This document shows positions 6,452 to 9,642 of a stretch of 9,642 bases of DNA, in pieces. Below the pieces are notes generated by a model, which saw only the letters and a program-made list of their open reading frames with translations, did not search any database and was not told the DNA's origin. The stretch lies in NCBI GenBank assembly GCA_017935805.1, contig JAGBGV010000213.1, positions 1 through 9,642 of the forward strand, written 5' to 3'. Numbering within the stretch: position 1 is the stretch's first letter; the number at the start of each line of letters is the position of its first letter. This stretch comes from Clostridia bacterium. GTDB taxonomy: Bacteria; Bacillota_A; Clostridia; Oscillospirales; CAG-272. The translations under genes and the position numbers were made by a program.

Positions 6452-7234
6452 TTATTTTGCGAGCCAGTCCTTATGCTTCAGCCAGTTTACGAGAAGACCG
6501 GTCCACTGAGCCACCTGCGGATTATCGTCAGCAAGACCAAGACCGTGATCCCCTCCCTCGAGAATGTGAAGCTCGTGAGGAATATGGTGCTTACGCAAAG
6601 CCTTACCGTAATTATAGCTTCCGTTGATGTTAACACAAGAATCCTCATATGTCGCCCAGATGAATGCAGGCGGTGTTTCGTCAGTTACCATCAGGTCAAC
6701 ATAGTAGTCAACATGGGGTTTATCGTGAACAAGATTCATGAAGCAGCCGTATACAGCCTGGTCTTCCGAATCAACTTGACGGATAACAGGATAACAAAGA
6801 ATTGTTGCATTTGGAACAGGATCAATGCTGTCGAGCTCGTCCGCACCCTCAAAGTCGATTGGCTTACGGTAGTTTGCCACAAGCGCCGCAAGGTGACCGC
6901 CGGCAGAAGACCCCATAACTGCGATCCTGTCAGGATCTACCCCATATTTTTCAGCATTGGCGCGGACATATCTCACCGCACGTCTTGCGTCGAGAAGCTG
7001 GATTGGGAATCTGTATGGATTTACTCTGTATTCGCATACGAATGCGTCCATTCCCTGAGAATTGAGGAATCTCGCATATCCTTCCCCTTCCCATGCGCTT
7101 CTGAAACTATAACCGCCGCCCGGGAAGATCACACAGGTTGCACTTGTTGTTTTGTTTTCGGCAGGATAGTACTCAAGCACGGGCTCCTCGCCTTCAAGTG
7201 CAGGTACCTTGTCCCAAAGATGAATTATCTCCAT
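6452..7234 (-). CDS. Alpha/beta-hydrolase, carbohydrate esterase-like (copy 2)
   Basis: A 260-residue cytoplasmic alpha/beta-hydrolase without signal peptide, of the esterase/lipase group that includes acetyl-xylan and feruloyl esterases (BD-FAE-like). The oxyanion-hole segment IFPGGGY (36-42) corresponds to the HGGG motif; the nucleophile elbow is GSSAGGH (108-114, Ser110); D198 in ATYEDSCVN and H230 in GGDHGLGL complete the triad. It probably removes an acyl group, such as acetate, from a sugar or oligosaccharide. It is a clear paralogue of the next gene upstream, with the three catalytic residues at almost the same positions. ATG at 7234 was chosen: AGGAGGG at 7241-7247 precedes it, and it overlaps the end of the upstream gene by 10 bases. 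An in-frame start at 7276 would add 14 residues (AYGLASRGG...) not shared with the paralogue. Confidence 0.87.
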   Translation of the reverse strand: MEIIHLWDKVPALEGEEPVLEYYPAENKTTSATCVIFPGGGYSFRSAWEGEGYARFLNSQGMDAFVCEYRVNPYRFPIQLLDARRAVRYVRANAEKYGVDPDRIAVMGSSAGGHLAALVANYRKPIDFEGADELDSIDPVPNATILCYPVIRQVDSEDQAVYGCFMNLVHDKPHVDYYVDLMVTDETPPAFIWATYEDSCVNINGSYNYGKALRKHHIPHELHILEGGDHGLGLADDNPQVAQWTGLLVNWLKHKDWLAK

Positions 7235-8028
7235 GTTCCGCCCTCCTCGGGAAGCCAACCCATATGCCTGAACCAATTATGCAACAGTGTTGTCCACTGG
7301 TGTACATAATCCCATCCGTTTGTAAGTCCGAGTCCGTGTCCGCCTTTTGCGAAGACGTGCAGTTCGTGAGGGATATTATGTTTGCGAAGCGCTGTCGCAT
7401 AAAGATAAGCGTTGATTACATTCACGACCGGATCTCCGGATGTGTGCCAAATAAATGCAGGGGGAGTTGTATCCATGACAAGATTGTCGGGAGCAACAGA
7501 TTCGAAGTCTGTATGATCTCCGCACAAGGTCCGATAACATCCCTCGTGACCAACACCTGTCTCATCCGGATGATGAGTAACAGCATAGCACATTACTGTG
7601 GCGTTCGGTATAGGGTCGAGCTTGTCAATTTCATCACCGATCTCAAGCTCAATAGGAGCAGTATATGTTGATACCAACGCCGAAAGGTGCCCGCCGGCAG
7701 AAGATCCCATTACTGCAACTCTATCCGGGTCAATGCCGAATTTTTCAGCATTGGCTCTGACAAAACGAACTGCACGTCGAGCATCAAGCAACGGAATCGG
7801 GAACTGATGCGGCCAAACGCGATACTGGCACACAAAAGCATCCATTCCAATGGAGTTGAGGAATAACGCGTAGTCGGCACCCTCGTGCTGGGCTCTGTGG
7901 TTATATCCTCCACCGGGGAAAATTATAACCGTTGCACCTGTTTTCTTGTTCTCTGCAGGATAGTACTCAAGTACAGGCTCTTCGTAACACATACCCGGAG
8001 CGTTATCCCAAAGCTTATAAGCAGTCAT
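7225..8028 (-). CDS. Alpha/beta-hydrolase, carbohydrate esterase-like (copy 1)
   Basis: A 267-residue cytoplasmic alpha/beta-hydrolase, no signal peptide. The motifs are IIFPGGGYNHRA (35-46, oxyanion hole), LDARRAVRFVRANAEKFGID (81-100, typical of BD-FAE/acetyl-esterase-like members), VMGSSAGGH (nucleophile Ser110), HTSGDPVVN (D199) and KGGHGLGL (H231). The first residues (YKLWDNAPG... EEPVLEYYPAENK) are nearly the same as in copy 2, so the genes arose by tandem duplication and then diverged, most strongly around 150-185, which lies near the active site in this fold and may give different substrates. The start at 8028 has GAGAGG at 8035-8040. The last codons (EEGGTWR) carry the ribosome site for copy 2. 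The upstream neighbour is the NahK-like kinase, 62 bases away. Likely activity is deacylation of a sugar or oligosaccharide; a peptidase of the same fold is a less likely alternative. Confidence 0.88.
   Translation of the reverse strand: MTAYKLWDNAPGMCYEEPVLEYYPAENKKTGATVIIFPGGGYNHRAQHEGADYALFLNSIGMDAFVCQYRVWPHQFPIPLLDARRAVRFVRANAEKFGIDPDRVAVMGSSAGGHLSALVSTYTAPIELEIGDEIDKLDPIPNATVMCYAVTHHPDETGVGHEGCYRTLCGDHTDFESVAPDNLVMDTTPPAFIWHTSGDPVVNVINAYLYATALRKHNIPHELHVFAKGGHGLGLTNGWDYVHQWTTLLHNWFRHMGWLPEEGGTWR
7241..7247 (-). promoter_or_regulatory. Ribosome binding site of esterase copy 2 inside copy 1
   Basis: AGGAGGG lies 6 bases before the ATG at 7234-7232 and inside the codons for the Glu-Glu-Gly-Gly near the end of copy 1. 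The site is near-perfect and decides the start of copy 2. Its place inside the upstream gene suggests coupled translation of the two esterases. Confidence 0.75.
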
Positions 8029-8058
8029 TGTACACCTCTCTGATTCTCAAGTCATGGC

Positions 8059-8084
8059 AAAATCCCCGTCAAAATAACGGGGAT
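8059..8084 (-). terminator. Hairpin between kinase and esterase genes, possible weak terminator
   Basis: On the minus strand ATCCCCGT (8084-8077) pairs perfectly with ACGGGGAT (8069-8062) around a 7-base loop TATTTTG. Only a short TTT follows (8061-8059) before GCC. It lies 6 bases after the kinase stop codon. It may attenuate transcription into the esterase and MATE genes, or protect the 3' end of a processed kinase message. The short T-run makes full termination unlikely, and no good separate promoter is seen before the esterase. Confidence 0.5.
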
Positions 8085-8090
8085 CGTTTG

Positions 8091-9167
8091 TTATCTGTTT
8101 GCGAGCCTTGCTACTATTGCGTTTAGCTCATCCATCTTTGCTTCGATCTCAGCTACAAGCTTAAACTGTGTTCTGCATCTTACGAGATTGTGCTCGGGAT
8201 AGTGAGTCTTGAAGTATACGTCACCATTGAGGTAGTCTGCAAGGAAACGGAGTCCGCATTCAAGAGTCATCAGCTTGATTGAGAAAGGAAGCAGTTTCAG
8301 CTCCTCATCGGTGATTGAAGGAAGCTCTTCGATAAATCCGCGAGTGAATGCCTCAAACTTCTCTACATCAAACCAAATCTTGGAAAGATCGGGTTCGTCT
8401 TCAGCACCGGAGGATCCACCGAAGCGAAGTGCATCGCCGTAGTCGTAAAGAAGTGAACCGGGCATTACTGTATCAAGGTCAATCACGCATACGCCTTCTC
8501 CCGTAACGGGGTCAAGCAGTACGTTGTTCAGCTTTGTGTCGTTATGAGTAACGCGGAGAGGAATTCTTCCCTCAGCGATAGCGTCAACAACAACAGAACC
8601 GTCAGCTTCTCTGTCAAGGACAAACTTTATCTCATCCTGAACATCCTTTGCACGGCCTGCCGCATTCTTCTCCACAGCTTCCTTGAACTGTCTGTATCTG
8701 TCCTTTGTGTTGTGGAAGTTTACGATAGTCTCGTGAAGTGTTTCGGCAGGATAATCCGCAAGCATATTCTGGAATTTACCGAATGCCTTTGCTGCGTTAT
8801 AAAGCTGACTTGAATTTTCAACTATTGTATAGGACACAGCATTGTCGATGAATTTGTATACACGGTAGTAGTCACCGTTTTCGTCAACATAATAAGGAAG
8901 TCCGTCGGTAGTCTTTACGAAGGTGAGTGTTTCTCTGTCAGGATCTCCGCCGGCTGCTTCAATTTTCTTGCGAAGAAAATCTGTAACTCCCATTATGTTT
9001 TCCATAACATACTCGGGATGAGGGAAAACAGTTTTATTTATGCGCTGTACAATAAACTTACCGGGAGTTTCAACAAGGTATGTATCGTTTATATGACCGT
9101 TACCGTATTCGGCAACATCAAAGCCAAGATCAAAATTCTTTAGCATAGCATTGAATGCGTTGTTCAT
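8091..9167 (-). CDS. Sugar kinase of APH fold, N-acetylhexosamine 1-kinase-like
   Basis: A 358-residue cytoplasmic kinase of the aminoglycoside/choline phosphotransferase fold, much like NahK of Bifidobacterium longum (about 359 residues). NahK phosphorylates the anomeric carbon of GlcNAc or GalNAc. Visible are YGNGHINDTYLVE (about 21-33, nucleotide loop), the lobe-linking region YRVYKFID (about 101-108), the catalytic loop VTHNDTKLNNVLLD (about 206-219, catalytic D210), the metal site CVIDLDTVMPGSLLYDYGDALRFGG (about 227-251), and a helical C-terminal part with HYPEHNLVRCRTQ. The similarity is from memory, and the exact sugar is an inference; other hexosamines or sugars are possible. The start at ATG 9167 was chosen because AAAGGTG (9174-9180) is its ribosome site; the in-frame GTG at 9176 belongs to that site. 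It is the first gene of the operon with the two esterases and MATE pump. No lacto-N-biose phosphorylase is seen here. Confidence 0.8.
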   Translation of the reverse strand: MNNAFNAMLKNFDLGFDVAEYGNGHINDTYLVETPGKFIVQRINKTVFPHPEYVMENIMGVTDFLRKKIEAAGGDPDRETLTFVKTTDGLPYYVDENGDYYRVYKFIDNAVSYTIVENSSQLYNAAKAFGKFQNMLADYPAETLHETIVNFHNTKDRYRQFKEAVEKNAAGRAKDVQDEIKFVLDREADGSVVVDAIAEGRIPLRVTHNDTKLNNVLLDPVTGEGVCVIDLDTVMPGSLLYDYGDALRFGGSSGAEDEPDLSKIWFDVEKFEAFTRGFIEELPSITDEELKLLPFSIKLMTLECGLRFLADYLNGDVYFKTHYPEHNLVRCRTQFKLVAEIEAKMDELNAIVARLANR

Positions 9168-9173
9168 ATCATG

Positions 9174-9180
9174 CACCTTT
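9174..9180 (-). promoter_or_regulatory. Ribosome binding site that fixes the kinase start
   Basis: AAAGGTG precedes CATGAT and then ATG at 9167-9165. The in-frame GTG at 9176-9174 is part of this site and has no other site before it at a suitable distance, so the ATG is the better start. Confidence 0.65.
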
Positions 9181-9224
9181 CTTGATTATTGTCATTTTTT
9201 CGTGATCTCGCAGATATTCAATGT

Positions 9225-9253
9225 ATTATATCACAGAAATAATGAAAAGTAAA
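9225..9253 (-). promoter_or_regulatory. Promoter of the kinase-esterase-MATE operon
   Basis: On the minus strand TTTACT (9253-9248), a 17-base spacer and TATAAT (9230-9225), with TGA before it as extended -10. The predicted start near 9218 gives a leader of about 50 bases. A-tracts upstream (9256-9264) may add strength. It is divergent from the promoter at 9310-9338. Confidence 0.75.
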
Positions 9254-9309
9254 GAACAAAAAAATGAATTTGCTGATAATTTGTTGTACTTTCTATAAGA
9301 AACCCTGTA

Positions 9310-9338
9310 TTGACAAACGCTCTTTTGAATGATAATAT
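9310..9338 (+). promoter_or_regulatory. Promoter of the MBL-fold hydrolase gene
   Basis: TTGACA at 9310-9315 is a perfect -35. With a 17-base spacer the -10 is TAATAT (9333-9338); GATAAT at 9331-9336 is an alternative with a 15-base spacer. The AT-rich stretch 9331-9348 makes the exact -10 uncertain. The predicted start is about 30 bases before the ATG. Confidence 0.6.
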
Positions 9339-9376
9339 ATATTATACATCAACTGACACAGAGTGAGGTGAACATA

Positions 9377-9642
9377 ATGATCGTGGTTAACTGTCTCGGA
9401 CATAGCGGATTTACTGTTGAATCGGAAACTCATATGCTTATTTTTGACTATTCGGAGGGTAATATTACCCGTCTGCCCGAGAACAAAAAGCTGTACGTTT
9501 TTATAAGCCATGCTCACAGCGATCATTTCGATCCACGTATCTTCGGCATCTGCAAAGACCATCCTTATGTGAAGTTTGTTGTGTCTGACGATATCAAACG
9601 CAGTGACGTTACTTCATACGGTGTTGAGGATTATGTTGTTGC
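9377..9642 (+). CDS. MBL-fold metallohydrolase, partial (N-terminal part)
   Basis: The first 88 codons of a gene that continues past the right edge. The protein begins MIVVNCLGHSGFTVESETHM, followed by LIFDYSEG and YVFISHAHSDHFDPRIF. HAHSDH (45-50) is the metal-binding HxHxDH motif of the metallo-beta-lactamase fold, and the opening strands with GHSGF and LIFDYSEG fit the UlaG/YtkL-like metal-dependent hydrolase group, in which the substrate is often unknown. It is likely cytoplasmic, since no signal peptide is seen. The ATG at 9377 has GAGGTG at 9365-9370, 6 bases away. It is the only plus-strand gene and diverges from the kinase operon across a 209-base gap holding both promoters. The remaining metal ligands and C-terminal part are outside the window, so a specific function cannot be assigned. 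Confidence 0.85.
   Translation, partial: MIVVNCLGHSGFTVESETHMLIFDYSEGNITRLPENKKLYVFISHAHSDHFDPRIFGICKDHPYVKFVVSDDIKRSDVTSYGVEDYVV

Noticed and set aside
7235..7276. Extended N-terminus of esterase copy 2 starting at 7276
   Set aside because: The extra 14 residues are not shared by the paralogue and lie in the coding region of copy 1, and a near-perfect ribosome site stands before the ATG at 7234.
6473..7309. 278-residue plus-strand open frame opposite the esterases
   Set aside because: It runs antisense across two esterase genes whose catalytic motifs are intact on the minus strand. Its length comes from the codon use of those genes, and it has no recognisable motif.
8091..9167. Aminoglycoside resistance phosphotransferase
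   Set aside because: The fold is shared, but length and motifs such as HNDTKLNN and the IDLDTVMPG segment fit the NahK-like sugar kinases better, and no resistance or mobile context is present.
9293..9562. 89-residue minus-strand open frame opposite the MBL gene
   Set aside because: The plus strand carries a strong ribosome site, promoter and the HAHSDH motif over the same DNA, so the minus frame is a shadow.

Overview
The window looks like chromosome of a Clostridia-type Firmicute, probably an uncultured gut Oscillospirales or related Lachnospiraceae-like organism. This rests on moderate GC content, consensus sigma-A promoters (TTGACA/TTTACT, 17-bp spacer, TATAAT, often extended by TGn), strong AGGAGG-type ribosome sites, and a family mix (DHHW protein, MBOAT acetyltransferase, MATE pump, short RadC-like protein) common in such genomes. 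The genus is an inference. All complete genes are on the minus strand; only the last, partial gene is on the plus strand. No transposase, phage gene, CRISPR array or tRNA was seen, and no stretch over 300 bases lacks a gene.

Read in the direction of transcription, from right to left, there are four units. (1) At 9377 a partial MBL-fold metallohydrolase gene starts on the plus strand, divergent from the rest. (2) A probable operon starts from a promoter at 9225-9253: a sugar kinase of the aminoglycoside-phosphotransferase fold resembling N-acetylhexosamine 1-kinase (NahK), two tandem paralogous cytoplasmic alpha/beta-hydrolases (carbohydrate esterase-like) that overlap by 10 bases, and a MATE transporter, closed by a terminator at 4966-5008. 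(3) A HAD phosphatase of the phosphoglycolate phosphatase type has its own promoter at 4884-4912. (4) An operon from a promoter at 4085-4113 holds an AlgI/DltB-type MBOAT O-acetyltransferase, a DHHW (AlgX/AlgJ-like) membrane-anchored SGNH protein with an inserted Big_2 Ig-like domain, and a RadC-like protein whose JAMM metal site is lost. It ends at a probable terminator at 127-174.

The leftmost 125 bases, on the minus strand, look like the start of a ribosomal RNA operon: an AT-rich UP-like tract, a perfect TTGACA-17-TATAAT promoter, a small hairpin and a boxA-like antitermination element. A 16S rRNA gene would then lie just beyond the left edge.

Functionally, unit 4 should O-acetylate an extracellular glycan. 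Unit 2 suggests intracellular removal of acyl groups from a sugar or oligosaccharide, then anomeric phosphorylation of the sugar, with the MATE protein exporting an unknown compound. No glycosyltransferase, ABC sugar importer or transcription factor is present to name the glycan. The most unusual points are the domain insertion in the DHHW protein, the metal-site-less RadC protein one base downstream of it, and the kinase/twin-esterase/MATE cluster.
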